Of a DNA stretch of 48,853 bases, positions 18,345 to 26,960 are shown piece by piece; position 1 is the stretch's first letter; each line of letters opens with the position of its first letter. Source of the stretch: Acidobacteriota bacterium (GTDB taxonomy: Bacteria; Acidobacteriota; Thermoanaerobaculia; Multivoradales; J023). The stretch spans positions 1 to 48,853 of the forward strand of contig RFGL01000066.1 in NCBI GenBank assembly GCA_003697015.1. The letters are read 5' to 3'. The notes beneath the pieces are model-generated. The model worked only from the letters and a program-made list of their open reading frames with translations, ran no database searches and had not been told where the DNA came from. Position numbers and translations under genes: made by a program.

Positions 18345-19090
18345 GATGCTGGAGCGCCTTCGCCGCGGCCGCCACGCCGGCGGCGGGCGGGCTTGGCGAC
18401 GCGTTTGTATTGGTCGTCTTCGTAGGCCAGGCAGCACAGCAATCGGCCGCACTGGCCGGAGATCTTCGACGGGTTGAGGCTCAGATTCTGGCGTTTCGCC
18501 ATCTGGATCGAGATCGGCCGGAAGTCCTTGAGCCAGGTCGAGCAGCACAGGGTACGGCCGCAGATGCCGATGCCGCCGAGCAACGCCGCTTCGTCGCGTG
18601 CTCCGACCTGCACCATGCGGATGCGAGCCGAGAAGCGCTGCGCCAGCTCGCGGACCAGCTGGCGGAAGTCGACCCGGCCGTTGGCGGTGAAGTAGAAGGT
18701 GGCGTGGCGGCCGTTGAGGGAAAAATCGACCCGCGACACCTTCATCTCCAGGTTGAGCGCCCGCGCCCGCTCGCTGCAGAAGCGCTTGGCCAGGTACTCG
18801 TTGCGGCGCTGGTTCTCGTGCGCCCGGGTATCCCGGCGGGTCGCCCGCCGCAGGATGCGCCGGGCGCTCGACTTCTGGCATGGCTTGAACACCGGCATGG
18901 GGGATTTCTCCACCCGGCCGTAGGCTGGACCGTACTCGAGATCGACCACCACCCGGGCATCGCGGGGATAGATCGCACCGCCGGTCCGGCACAGGGTGAG
19001 GTTGGTCTCGTCGCGAAAGCGCACGCCGACGAAGGTCTCTTCGACCGCCGTCGACATGCCTTTGAACGAGCAACCGGCACAGCCGCTCAT
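18341..19090 (-). CDS. ricT: PSP1-domain protein RicT (YaaT)
   Basis: 249 aa from an ATG at 19090 with AAGGGA upstream; an adjacent in-frame TTG is a poorer start. The PSP1 domain has the diagnostic YFTANGRVDFRQLVRELAQRF, GARDEAALLGGIGICGRTLCC and ISGQCGRLLCCLAYE. In Bacillus, RicT with RicA and RicF forms an Fe-S complex that steers RNase Y cleavage. Cysteines in CGRTLCC and CGRLLCC, and an N-terminal MSGCAGC, are available here. A basic Arg/Gly tail ends the protein. It overlaps the hfq-like gene by 4 nt, joining two RNA-metabolism factors in one operon. Confidence 0.9.
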   Translation of the reverse strand: MSGCAGCSFKGMSTAVEETFVGVRFRDETNLTLCRTGGAIYPRDARVVVDLEYGPAYGRVEKSPMPVFKPCQKSSARRILRRATRRDTRAHENQRRNEYLAKRFCSERARALNLEMKVSRVDFSLNGRHATFYFTANGRVDFRQLVRELAQRFSARIRMVQVGARDEAALLGGIGICGRTLCCSTWLKDFRPISIQMAKRQNLSLNPSKISGQCGRLLCCLAYEDDQYKRVAKPARRRRGGRGEGAPAS

Positions 19091-19180
19091 CGTCGTCAAT
19101 CCCTTCGTCTCGATCGTCCCTGGCGGGAAGTAGTGAGGCTCAGCGCGCTACGCGCGCGCGTCGACACGTCCCCGCCGCCG

Positions 19181-19186
19181 ATTCTA
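19181..19186 (-). promoter_or_regulatory. Candidate -10 element for ricT-hfq
   Basis: TAGAAT on the minus strand lies about 90 bp before the ricT ATG. The -35 is weak (TTCGGC at 16 bp). The 222-bp gap to purD (19091-19312) shows nothing else I recognise. Confidence 0.35.
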
Positions 19187-19312
19187 TCGTGATATCGGCA
19201 AAGCCGAACAAACCGCCTTACGGAAGCACGTCAATCTCAGCGCGGGCTTCAGGGTCTGTGGCGACGATCTTTGCCGCAAGCTATCAACGCCGGCAGCGGG
19301 TGTCAAATTCCC

Positions 19313-20605
19313 TCAAGCGCGGCTGCCGCCGGTGGCTCGCTCCAGCACCCGGCGGCCGACGTCGCGGCGCAGGATCTTGCTCGGCCAGTGGATCTCGGCC
19401 GCGGCGACGTAGGCTCGGCGCAGGGCGTCGAGCAGCTGCACGCCGCTGGCGCAGACCCCGAGCACGCGGCCGCCGGCGGTGATCAGCTGCGCGCCGGCAC
19501 GGGCGGTGCCGGCGTGGAAAACCTCCACCCCCGGATGAGCGCGGGCGGCCTCGAGGCCCTGGATCGGCTCGCCCTTGACCGGCTTCTGCGGGTAGCCGCG
19601 CGACGCCAGCACGACGCATGCCGCAGCCGCCTTGCGGATGCGCAGGCGCGGCGTCTCGAAGCGCCCTTGGGCGCCCTGGACGAGGACCGGCAGCAGATCG
19701 TCCTCCAGCCGCATGAGCAGGGGCTGGGCTTCCGGATCGCCGAAGCGGACGTTGAACTCGAGCACCTGGGGGCCCTCGCTGGTGAGCATCAGCCCGGCGT
19801 AGAGGACGCCGGCGAAGGGCCTGTTTTCGGCCGCCATGCCGGCCACCGCCGGTTTCATGATGCGCTCGATGATGCTCGCTCCGACCCCGGACGACAGCAC
19901 CGCCGACGGGCTGTGGGCCCCCATGCCGCCGGTGTTGGGACCGCGGTCGTCGTCCTCCAGGCGCTTGTAGTCCTTGCACGGCGGCAGGGGCAGGAGATGC
20001 TCGCCGTCGCAGAGCGCGAGGAAGGAGACTTCCTCGCCGGACAAGCAGCGCTCGACCACCACCCGATCGCCGGCGGAGCCGAAGCGCCGCTCGTCGAAGA
20101 AGGTGGCGAGGGCGGCCTCGAGCTCCGCCTCGTCGCCGGGGATGAGCACCCCTTTGCCGGCCGCCAGACCGTCGGCCTTGAGCACCACCGGAAAGCCCAA
20201 GCGCTGCGCCGCGGCCCGCGCCTCGGCGGCGTCGTGGGCGATCTCGAAGCGGGCGGTGGGGATGCCGTGACGGCGCATGAACTCTTTGGCGAAGACCTTG
20301 CTGCCCTCGAGCTCGGCCGCCTGCTGGCGGGGGCCGAAGACGGCGACGCCGCGACCGATCAGCTCGTCGGCGAGACCGAGGGTGAGCGGCAGCTCGGGGC
20401 CGACGACGGTGAGGTCGATCTTGAGGTCGGCGGCGAAATCGGCCAGCTGGTGGATCTCGTCGTCGGCGATCGGCACCAGGTCGGCGACCTCGGCGATGCC
20501 GGGATTGCCGGGCGCGCAGTAGAGCTCCGTCAGGTGCGGGCTCTGGCGCAGCTTCCAGCACAGGGCATGCTCCCGCCCTCCAGAACCGACCACGAGTACC
20601 TTCAT
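19313..20605 (-). CDS. purD: Phosphoribosylamine-glycine ligase PurD
   Basis: 430 aa ATP-grasp enzyme that makes glycinamide ribonucleotide in purine synthesis. The N-terminal motif MKVLVVGSGGREHAL, CAPGNPG, the ATP-grasp segment VVLKADGLAAGKGV, the family signature NTGGMGAHSP and EFNVRFGDPEAQ are all present. Length is normal. The ATG overlaps the pta stop by 4 nt, so pta-purD is an operon. No other purine genes are in the window. Confidence 0.97.
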   Translation of the reverse strand: MKVLVVGSGGREHALCWKLRQSPHLTELYCAPGNPGIAEVADLVPIADDEIHQLADFAADLKIDLTVVGPELPLTLGLADELIGRGVAVFGPRQQAAELEGSKVFAKEFMRRHGIPTARFEIAHDAAEARAAAQRLGFPVVLKADGLAAGKGVLIPGDEAELEAALATFFDERRFGSAGDRVVVERCLSGEEVSFLALCDGEHLLPLPPCKDYKRLEDDDRGPNTGGMGAHSPSAVLSSGVGASIIERIMKPAVAGMAAENRPFAGVLYAGLMLTSEGPQVLEFNVRFGDPEAQPLLMRLEDDLLPVLVQGAQGRFETPRLRIRKAAAACVVLASRGYPQKPVKGEPIQGLEAARAHPGVEVFHAGTARAGAQLITAGGRVLGVCASGVQLLDALRRAYVAAAEIHWPSKILRRDVGRRVLERATGGSRA

Positions 20606-21609
20606 CGCTGCCTCCGTCGTGCCGCCTCGAGGGCGGCGATCGCCATGGTATCCACAATATCGGTCACCGAGCAGCCGCGCGACAGGTCGTGCACCGGTCG
20701 ATCCAAGCCCTGGAGCAACGGGCCGATGGCGCGGGCGTGTGCCAGCCGCTCGGTGAGTTTGTAGGCGATATTACCCGAATTGAGGTCGGGAAAGATCAGC
20801 ACGTTGGCGCGGCCCGCCACCGGGCTCGAAGCGACCTTACGCGCCGCCACCTCCGGCACCAGGGCGGCATCGGCCTGGAGCTCGCCGTCGAAGGCGAAGT
20901 CGACGTGCCCCTGCCGCCGCCGCCGCTCGAGGATCGCCACCGCAGCCCGCACCGGCTCGAGGGTCGGATGCTCGGCACTGCCCTTGGTCGAGAACGCCAG
21001 CAGCGCCACCCGCGGCTCGCCGCCGACCAGCAGCCGGTAGGCCGCCGCCGCCTGCATGGCGACGTCGGCGAGCTGCTCCGGATCGGGCTGGGGGAGGACG
21101 CCGCAGTCGGCGTAGACCAGCGGCGGGCGATCGCGCAAGAGCATCAGGAAACAGGAGGTGACGACCCGGTAGCGGGGGTCGAGGCCGATGACCCGCAGGG
21201 CGGCCCGCAGGGTGTCGCCGGTGGTCGCCACCGCCCCCATGACGGCGCCGTCGGCGCGGCCGCGGGCGACCAGCAGGTCGGCGTAGAACAGGGGATCGCG
21301 CACCCGATCGGCGGCCGGCGTGGGGTCGCGTATGCCGCGCTGGGCGAGCCGGGCGTCGAGCTCGACGGCCCGCTCGTCGAGCTGCGGGTCGTCCGCCGGA
21401 TCGAGCACCGGCACCGCCAGCTCGACGCCGGCGCGGCGCGCCGCATCCGCCACCGCCGGCGGCCGGCCGACCAGGAGCGGCCGGCAGAGCCCCCGCCGGG
21501 CGGCCTCCTCCGCCGCCGCCACCACCCGTTCGTCCTCGCCCTCGGCGAGCACGATCGTCGCCCCGGCAGCTCGGGCTTCGCGGTGCAGTCGTTGCAGGAC
21601 GGGATCCAC
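20602..21609 (-). CDS. pta: Phosphate acetyltransferase (Pta)
   Basis: About 335 aa, interconverting acetyl-CoA and acetyl phosphate. I prefer GTG at 21609 (VDPVLQRLHREA) because TACGCT lies exactly 7 nt upstream on the minus strand, as in other starts here, and because Pta proteins normally begin a few residues before IVLAEGEDERV. A TTG at 21645 would add 12 residues. Family blocks include GAVATTGDTLRAAL, SCFLMLL, VADCGV-like YADCGVLPQPD, ALLAFSTKGSA and LIFPDLNSGNIAYKLTERL. It could be a phosphobutyryltransferase relative, but Pta fits best. No ackA lies nearby. Confidence 0.9.
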   Translation of the reverse strand: MDPVLQRLHREARAAGATIVLAEGEDERVVAAAEEAARRGLCRPLLVGRPPAVADAARRAGVELAVPVLDPADDPQLDERAVELDARLAQRGIRDPTPAADRVRDPLFYADLLVARGRADGAVMGAVATTGDTLRAALRVIGLDPRYRVVTSCFLMLLRDRPPLVYADCGVLPQPDPEQLADVAMQAAAAYRLLVGGEPRVALLAFSTKGSAEHPTLEPVRAAVAILERRRRQGHVDFAFDGELQADAALVPEVAARKVASSPVAGRANVLIFPDLNSGNIAYKLTERLAHARAIGPLLQGLDRPVHDLSRGCSVTDIVDTMAIAALEAARRRQR

Positions 21610-21616
21610 TCCCCGG

Positions 21617-21622
21617 AGCGTA
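21617..21622 (-). promoter_or_regulatory. Leaderless-type -10 for pta
   Basis: TACGCT on the minus strand is followed by 7 nt and then the GTG at 21609. There is no Shine-Dalgarno. Confidence 0.4.
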
Positions 21623-21739
21623 CGGTTTTTGATCGCCGCAGGCAATGCCGTCGCCGGGCGCCCCGAGGGAGCGTAGCCGCGGCCGTCGGTTGGGCACCGC
21701 GCCGGTACGGCTTTGGATCGGAGGCGGGCGGCGTGGGTT

Positions 21740-21745
21740 TAGAAT
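21740..21745 (+). promoter_or_regulatory. Leaderless-type -10 for mtnA
   Basis: TAGAAT is followed by exactly 7 nt and the mtnA ATG at 21753, with no Shine-Dalgarno. It faces the pta promoter in the divergent gap. Confidence 0.5.
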
Positions 21746-21752
21746 GCCGCCC

Positions 21753-22844
21753 ATGAGTACCGCCGACCAAGCCCCGGCCCCTGCCCCCTCGCTCGACGAC
21801 GTCTTCTCCCCCATCGCCTGGCGCGACGGCACCCTGTACCTCCTCGACCAGACCCGCTTGCCCAAGGAGGAGGTCTGGCTGCGCTGCGACACGCCGCAGA
21901 AGGTCGCCGACGCCATCTACCGCCTGTCGGTACGCGGCGCGCCGGCGATCGGGGTGGCCGCGGCCTACGGCCTGGTGGTCGGGCTTCAGGGGGTCGCGCG
22001 GCGGGAGGATCTCGGCCGCCGTTTCGACGAGGTGGCGGAGCTCCTGCTGCGCACCCGGCCGACGGCGGTCAACCTGCGTTGGGCGATCGCGCGCGGCCGG
22101 GCGGTCTTCGAAGGCTGCCGCGATCAGGAACCGGAGACGGTACGGCGAACGCTCCTCGACTGGGCGCACGAGCTCCACGCCCGCGACGTGGAGACCAACC
22201 GTCGCATCGGCGAGCACGGCGCGGCCCTCTTCGCGCCCGGGGACCGCGTCCTCACCCATTGCAACGCCGGCGGCCTCGCCACCGGCGGCTACGGCACCGC
22301 GGTGGGGGTCATCACCTCCTGCCACCGCCACGGCCGCCTGGGCCAGGTGTGGGTCGACGAGACCCGGCCCCTGCTCCAGGGCGCCCGCCTCACCGCCTGG
22401 GAGCTCGAACGCCTCGGCATCCCCTACCGCCTGGTGACCGACTCCAGCGCCGGTGCCCTGATGGCCCGCGGCCTGGTCGACCGGGTGGTGGTCGGCGCCG
22501 ACCGCATCGCCCGGAACGGCGACGTGGCGAATAAGATCGGCACCTACGTCGTGGCGGTACTCGCCAAGCGCCACGGCGTGCCCTTCTACGTCGCTGCACC
22601 GCTGTCGACCATCGACCCGGACACCCCCTCCGGCGACGCCATTCCGATCGAAGAGCGCGCCCCGGACGAAGTCACCGAAGTCTTCGGCACCCGCGTCGCC
22701 CCCGCCGCCACCAGCGCCCAGAACTTCGCCTTCGACGTCACCCCCGCCGAGCTCGTCACCGCCATCATCACCGAGGCCGGCGTCCTCACCCCGCCCTACG
22801 AAGAGAGCATCGGCGCCGCTCTGGCCGAGCGCCCGCCGGGATAG
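21753..22844 (+). CDS. mtnA: S-methyl-5-thioribose-1-phosphate isomerase MtnA
   Basis: 363 aa methionine-salvage enzyme converting methylthioribose 1-phosphate to methylthioribulose 1-phosphate. Substrate motif RGAPAIGVAAAYG, catalytic C170 in THCNAGGLATGGYGTA and D250 in VGADRIARNGDVANKIGT are present, with VWVDETRPLLQGARLTAWEL. The C-terminal half ends LVTAIITEAGVLTPPY, normal for the family. The protein could alternatively act on ribose 1,5-bisphosphate as some relatives do, but MtnA is the best call. It is monocistronic and divergent from pta. Confidence 0.95.
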   Translation: MSTADQAPAPAPSLDDVFSPIAWRDGTLYLLDQTRLPKEEVWLRCDTPQKVADAIYRLSVRGAPAIGVAAAYGLVVGLQGVARREDLGRRFDEVAELLLRTRPTAVNLRWAIARGRAVFEGCRDQEPETVRRTLLDWAHELHARDVETNRRIGEHGAALFAPGDRVLTHCNAGGLATGGYGTAVGVITSCHRHGRLGQVWVDETRPLLQGARLTAWELERLGIPYRLVTDSSAGALMARGLVDRVVVGADRIARNGDVANKIGTYVVAVLAKRHGVPFYVAAPLSTIDPDTPSGDAIPIEERAPDEVTEVFGTRVAPAATSAQNFAFDVTPAELVTAIITEAGVLTPPYEESIGAALAERPPG

Positions 22845-22856
22845 GGGGGCGATCGA

Positions 22857-23363
22857 TCAGTAGCCGATCAGCAGTATGCCTTTTAGAGGAAGGTGCAGGC
22901 GATTGCTGGCGTAGAGGGTTTCGAAGACTACGCGGGCACGCTCAAAGTCCCTTGAGTTCCGGTAGGTGTTGCGCACCGCGATGCCGAGGTAGTCGACCCG
23001 ATGCATCATGCACGCCTGGAATAAATCTTTCAAGATTTGATTGTTGGCGACGGCTCGTCCGGCTTCAACTTCCAGGACCATGCGGCGCTCAGCTGCCCAC
23101 GCGTCTGCCGCGAAGACTTTTTCGGGTTTTCCCTGACTGCCGAACAGTACCGGAACAAAGATTTTGTCCTTTTTTGTGCTTCCCTTTTCGACCGCAAATC
23201 CAATTGTTTTTAACTTCGGCCTCAATCTCGCCAGGACTTCGTTGCTCTTGAGTTGATGCGTCGCCGAATCTATGCTTCCGATCACCGCATTGAAGGCACC
23301 TACCACGTCGAGGCATACGGCGGGCGGAGCATCCGACTTCGGAAAGTAGATCCAATTCAACAT
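22857..23363 (-). CDS. AT-rich orphan gene, possible PD-(D/E)XK-like nuclease
   Basis: 168 aa with base composition visibly lower in GC than all its neighbours and codon use to match, suggesting recent transfer. I do not recognise the family. FAVEKG (E59) and the hydrophobic strand MVLEVEAGR (E98, E100), followed by a helix NNQILKDLFQACMM and a strand VDYLGIAV, resemble the core of BglII-like restriction enzymes. No methyltransferase or partner is adjacent. The nuclease idea is tentative. The ATG at 23363 is preceded by GGGAAAG and an AT-rich upstream region. It is convergent with mtnA, 12 bp apart. Confidence 0.7.
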   Translation of the reverse strand: MLNWIYFPKSDAPPAVCLDVVGAFNAVIGSIDSATHQLKSNEVLARLRPKLKTIGFAVEKGSTKKDKIFVPVLFGSQGKPEKVFAADAWAAERRMVLEVEAGRAVANNQILKDLFQACMMHRVDYLGIAVRNTYRNSRDFERARVVFETLYASNRLHLPLKGILLIGY

Positions 23364-23671
23364 GTTGCTTTCCCGGCGAGAACTATACCTCGATCCGGCT
23401 GGAGGTCCGCGAGGTCCCCGCCGGCGGACGACGGCACGCGCACGGAAAAGAATTTTTTCTGAACAATAGAGATTTTTCTGAAATTCCCGATCGCGGGCTT
23501 TCCGCCCATCACCGTTCTTCTTGGCCGCGCTACTGGACGTCGAGCCACAGGGGTAGGCGTTTGCTTCCGGGGGTAGTTCGAGAAGCGGTCAGGCGACCGG
23601 CATCGGCGATCTGCGCCAGGTTCTTCGCACCTCCGGCCTGCGAACGGGCCGCCTCGCGATACCATCCCCCC
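23364..23671. promoter_or_regulatory. AT-rich upstream region of the orphan gene with direct repeats
   Basis: 308 bp without a gene. TTTTTCTGAA occurs twice (23454-23463, 23473-23482) with a 19-bp period, about two helical turns, roughly 100 bp upstream of the orphan gene. The low-GC patch runs from the orphan gene to about 23500. The right part returns to high GC, and TACCAT at 23660-23665 is a -10 candidate for the next gene. Confidence 0.4.
23660..23665 (+). promoter_or_regulatory. Leaderless-type -10 for the SRPBCC gene
   Basis: TACCAT is followed by six cytosines and the ATG at 23672, without a Shine-Dalgarno. Confidence 0.35.
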
Positions 23672-24229
23672 ATGGGACGCCTGCTCCATCGGCTTCAGCT
23701 GGTGCTGCTCCTGGCGCCGTTTGTGGCGGTGGGGACGGCGTTGGTCTTCGGCTTGACGCTGCCCCGGGGGCATCGCTTCGGCCGGGCGGTGACGGTGGAG
23801 GCGGCGGCGGAGCGGGCGTTTGCCCTGCTGGCGGACGTCGAGGGGTGGCCGCGCTGGTCGGCGCGGGTGCGGGCGGTGGAAGCGTTGCCGGAGCACGACG
23901 GCCGGCGGACCTGGCGCCTGAAGCTCGGGAGCGACCGGCGCGGGGCCTACCTGACCCTGGCCGACGGCACGCCGCCGCAGCGGCTGGTCTTCGAGCTCGC
24001 CGACTCGGCGGGGCCGTTCCGCGGCGTTTGGCACTTCGCCGTCGTGCCGCTGGCCGGCGGCTGCCGCGTCGAGCTGGTCGAGGAGGCGCGCTACGGCAAT
24101 CCCTTCGCCCGCTTCTTGGTCCACCTGGCGAGCGACAAGGCGCGCCTGGCGGAAGACATGCTGCGCGATCTGGCGCGGGCGCTGGGGGAGGCGTCGCCGG
24201 AGATCGAGCGGATGGAGCCGGCGCCATGA
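23672..24229 (+). CDS. Membrane-anchored SRPBCC (START-like) domain protein
   Basis: 185 aa. One membrane helix (about 5-28: LQLVLLLAPFVAVGTALVFGL) anchors an SRPBCC/polyketide-cyclase-like domain with the typical opening AVTVEAAAERAFALLADVEGWPRWS and the strand pattern WRLKLGS...LVFELADSAGPFRGVWHFAVVPLAGGCRVELVEEA. The C-terminal helix ends with FLVHLASDKARLAEDMLRDL. Such domains bind hydrophobic ligands, but none can be named. The stop overlaps the ppc ATG (ATGA), so it is co-translated with ppc. Confidence 0.82.
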   Translation: MGRLLHRLQLVLLLAPFVAVGTALVFGLTLPRGHRFGRAVTVEAAAERAFALLADVEGWPRWSARVRAVEALPEHDGRRTWRLKLGSDRRGAYLTLADGTPPQRLVFELADSAGPFRGVWHFAVVPLAGGCRVELVEEARYGNPFARFLVHLASDKARLAEDMLRDLARALGEASPEIERMEPAP

Positions 24230-26928
24230 GCCGGCGGGAGCTTCACTTCCGCCCTGAAGACGAGCCCCTGCGGGACGACGTGCGCACCCTCGGCGCGCTG
24301 GTCGGTGAGGTGCTGCGGGAGCAGGGCGGCGAGGAGCTCTTCGCCGACGTCGAGGCTGCGCGGCGGGCGGCGATCCGCCGCCGCGAAGACGAAGATCGCC
24401 CCGGCGACGAGCTGGCGGCGCTCCTCGACGGGCGGCCGGCGGCGTCGGCGGAGCTCCTGGTGCGGGCCTTCGCCACCTACTTCCGCGTCGTCAACCTGGT
24501 GGAGAAGGTGCACCGCATCCGCCGACGCCGGGACTATCTACGCCAGGGGCAGGCGCAGCCCGGCAGCCTCCTCGCCACGGTCCGCCGGCTGGCGGAGGGT
24601 GGCCTCGAGCTGCCGGCGGCGGACGCGCTCTTCGGCCGCCTGCGCCTCGAGCCGGTCTTTACCGCTCACCCCACCGAGGCGACCCGCCGCACCATCCTGC
24701 GCAAGGAGCAGCGCATCGCCCGCCGGCTGGTCGAGCGTCTCGATCCGTCGCGCACGCCGCCCGAGGAACGCGCCGCCCTGGGACGCATCCGCGCCGAGGT
24801 CACCAGCGCCTGGCAGACCGAGGAGCAGCCTTCCGCCCGGCCGACGGTGGCCGACGAGCGCGAGCACGTGCTGTTCTACCTCGTCGCCACGCTCTACCGC
24901 GTCGTGCCGTCCCTCTACGAGGCCCTCGACGACGCCTGCACCGAGGTCTACGGCGCGCCGCCCCAGCCCCTGCCGCCCCTGGTGCGCTTCGCTTCCTGGG
25001 TCGGGGGCGACATGGACGGCAACCCCAACGTCGGCGCCGCGACCATCCGCGAGACTCTCGCCCGCCAGCGCCAGCTGATCCTCGGCCGCTACCGCGAGGA
25101 GCTCAACGAACTCTACGGCCAGCTCAGCCAGTCGCCGTCGCGCATCCCGATCGCCGAGCAGGTGATGGCGCGCATCGACGGCGATCCGCAGCGCGACGAG
25201 GTGCTGGCGGCGATGCCGCCGCGCCACCGGGAGATGCCCTACCGGGTGCTCCTGACCCTGATGTACCGGCGCCTCGGCCGCACCCTGGAGGACGCCGGCG
25301 GCTACCGCTCGCCGCAGGAGCTCGCCGACGATCTCGAGCTCATCGCCACCAGCCTGGCGCACAACCGCGGTTTGAATGCCGGCCACTTCGCCGTCCGCCG
25401 CATGCAGCGCCGCCTCGCCACCTTCGGCTTCCACCTCGCCACCCTCGACGTGCGCCAGGACGCCGAGGTCCACCGCCGGGTGATCGGTCGGCTGCTCGCC
25501 GATCCCGACTGGCAGGAACGGCCGGCTGCGGAGCGCGCCGCGCGCTTGCGACGGGTGCTGCAGGAGAACGAGCCGCCCGCCGGCGGCGGCGACGGCGGGA
25601 GTCAGGCCGCCCTCGAGGTCTTCCGCGCCATCGACGAAGGCCGGAAACGCTACGGCCGCCACGCCATCGGCCCCTTCGTCATCAGCATGGCGCAAGGGGT
25701 CGACGACGTACTGTCGGTGCTGGTGCTGGCGCGCTGGGCGGGGCTGGAGGATGACGCCGGAACCGTGCCTCTCGACGTCGCGCCGCTGTTCGAGACCGTC
25801 CCCGATCTGCAGGCCGCAGGGGAGGTGATGGCGGCGCTCCTCGCCGACCCCCTCTACCGCCCCCACCTGCGCTCGCGCGGCGATCGCCAGATGGTGATGA
25901 TCGGCTATTCCGACAGCAACAAAGACGGCGGCCTGGCGTCGTCGCGCTGGGCGCTCTACCGCGGCCAGCAGGCCCTCGCCCAAGCCCTGCTGCCGGCGGG
26001 GGTCGAGCTGGTGGTCTTCCACGGCCGCGGCGGCACCGTCAGCCGCGGCGGCGGCAAGACCGAACGCGCGGTCCAGGCCATGCCTCCCGGCGCCCTCGGC
26101 GGCCGGCTGCGCCTCACCGAGCAGGGCGAGACCATCGACGCCAAGTACGGCCTGCGCGGCATCGCCCAGCGCACCCTCGAGCAGATGCTCGGCGCCGTCG
26201 CCCGAGCCACCGCCCAGCCGCTCGAGGACGAGCCGCGCGAGCCGCGTTGGCGGGGGATCATGGACCACGTCGCCGCCGCCAGCCGCCGGGCCTACCGCGA
26301 GCTGGTCTACGACGCCGAAGGCTTCTACGACTACTTCCGCCGGGCGACGCCGATCGACGTCATCGAGCGCATGGCCATCGGCTCGCGGCCGGCCTCCCGC
26401 CGCTCCCGCCGCGGCCTGGAGAACCTGCGCGCCATCCCCTGGGTCTTCGCCTGGACCCAGAATCGCCACATCCTGCCCGGCTGGTACGGCCTCGGCACCG
26501 GGCTGACGTCCGCGATCGCGCGCCACGGCCGCGACGCCGTTGCCGAGATGGCCCGCGACTGGCCCTTTCTGCGCGCTCTGCTCGACGACGCCGAAATGGT
26601 GCTGGCCAAAGCCGACCTGGGGATCGCGTCGCGCTACGCCGAACTCGCCGGCGAAGAGGGCGGGCCGATCTTCGAGCGCGTGCGGGAGGAATTCGGCCGC
26701 ACCGAGGAGGCGATCCTCGAGCTCAAGGGCAACGCGGCGCTGCTCGACGACGACGTCACGCTCCAGCGCGCCATCCGCCTGCGCAATCCCTACGTCGACC
26801 CGATGAGCTTGCTGCAGGTCGATCTGCTGCGCCGCTGGCGGGCGGCCGGGCGCGACGACGACGACCTCCTGCACGCCCTCTTCGCCACCGTCCGCGGCAT
26901 CGCCCAGGGGCTGCAGAACACCGGCTGA
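24226..26928 (+). CDS. ppc: Phosphoenolpyruvate carboxylase
   Basis: 900 aa anaplerotic enzyme making oxaloacetate from PEP and bicarbonate. The catalytic His is H148 in VFTAHPTEA. Other family blocks are SWVGGDMDGNPNV, LATLDVRQDAEVH, MIGYSDSNKDGG, the mobile loop FHGRGGTVSRGGGK, IPWVFAWTQNRHILPGWYGLGTGL and the invariant C-terminal QNTG. Length matches the bacterial type. The ATG at 24226 overlaps the upstream SRPBCC stop. A selenoprotein gene follows after 32 nt but has its own -10-like element. Confidence 0.97.
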   Translation: MSRRELHFRPEDEPLRDDVRTLGALVGEVLREQGGEELFADVEAARRAAIRRREDEDRPGDELAALLDGRPAASAELLVRAFATYFRVVNLVEKVHRIRRRRDYLRQGQAQPGSLLATVRRLAEGGLELPAADALFGRLRLEPVFTAHPTEATRRTILRKEQRIARRLVERLDPSRTPPEERAALGRIRAEVTSAWQTEEQPSARPTVADEREHVLFYLVATLYRVVPSLYEALDDACTEVYGAPPQPLPPLVRFASWVGGDMDGNPNVGAATIRETLARQRQLILGRYREELNELYGQLSQSPSRIPIAEQVMARIDGDPQRDEVLAAMPPRHREMPYRVLLTLMYRRLGRTLEDAGGYRSPQELADDLELIATSLAHNRGLNAGHFAVRRMQRRLATFGFHLATLDVRQDAEVHRRVIGRLLADPDWQERPAAERAARLRRVLQENEPPAGGGDGGSQAALEVFRAIDEGRKRYGRHAIGPFVISMAQGVDDVLSVLVLARWAGLEDDAGTVPLDVAPLFETVPDLQAAGEVMAALLADPLYRPHLRSRGDRQMVMIGYSDSNKDGGLASSRWALYRGQQALAQALLPAGVELVVFHGRGGTVSRGGGKTERAVQAMPPGALGGRLRLTEQGETIDAKYGLRGIAQRTLEQMLGAVARATAQPLEDEPREPRWRGIMDHVAAASRRAYRELVYDAEGFYDYFRRATPIDVIERMAIGSRPASRRSRRGLENLRAIPWVFAWTQNRHILPGWYGLGTGLTSAIARHGRDAVAEMARDWPFLRALLDDAEMVLAKADLGIASRYAELAGEEGGPIFERVREEFGRTEEAILELKGNAALLDDDVTLQRAIRLRNPYVDPMSLLQVDLLRRWRAAGRDDDDLLHALFATVRGIAQGLQNTG

Positions 26929-26947
26929 GGCCCACCGGCGGCCGGGG

Positions 26948-26953
26948 TAGAAT
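26948..26953 (+). promoter_or_regulatory. Leaderless-type -10 for the selenoprotein gene
   Basis: TAGAAT followed by exactly 7 nt and the ATG at 26961; no Shine-Dalgarno. Same geometry as at mtnA. Confidence 0.45.
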
Positions 26954-26960
26954 CGCTGCC

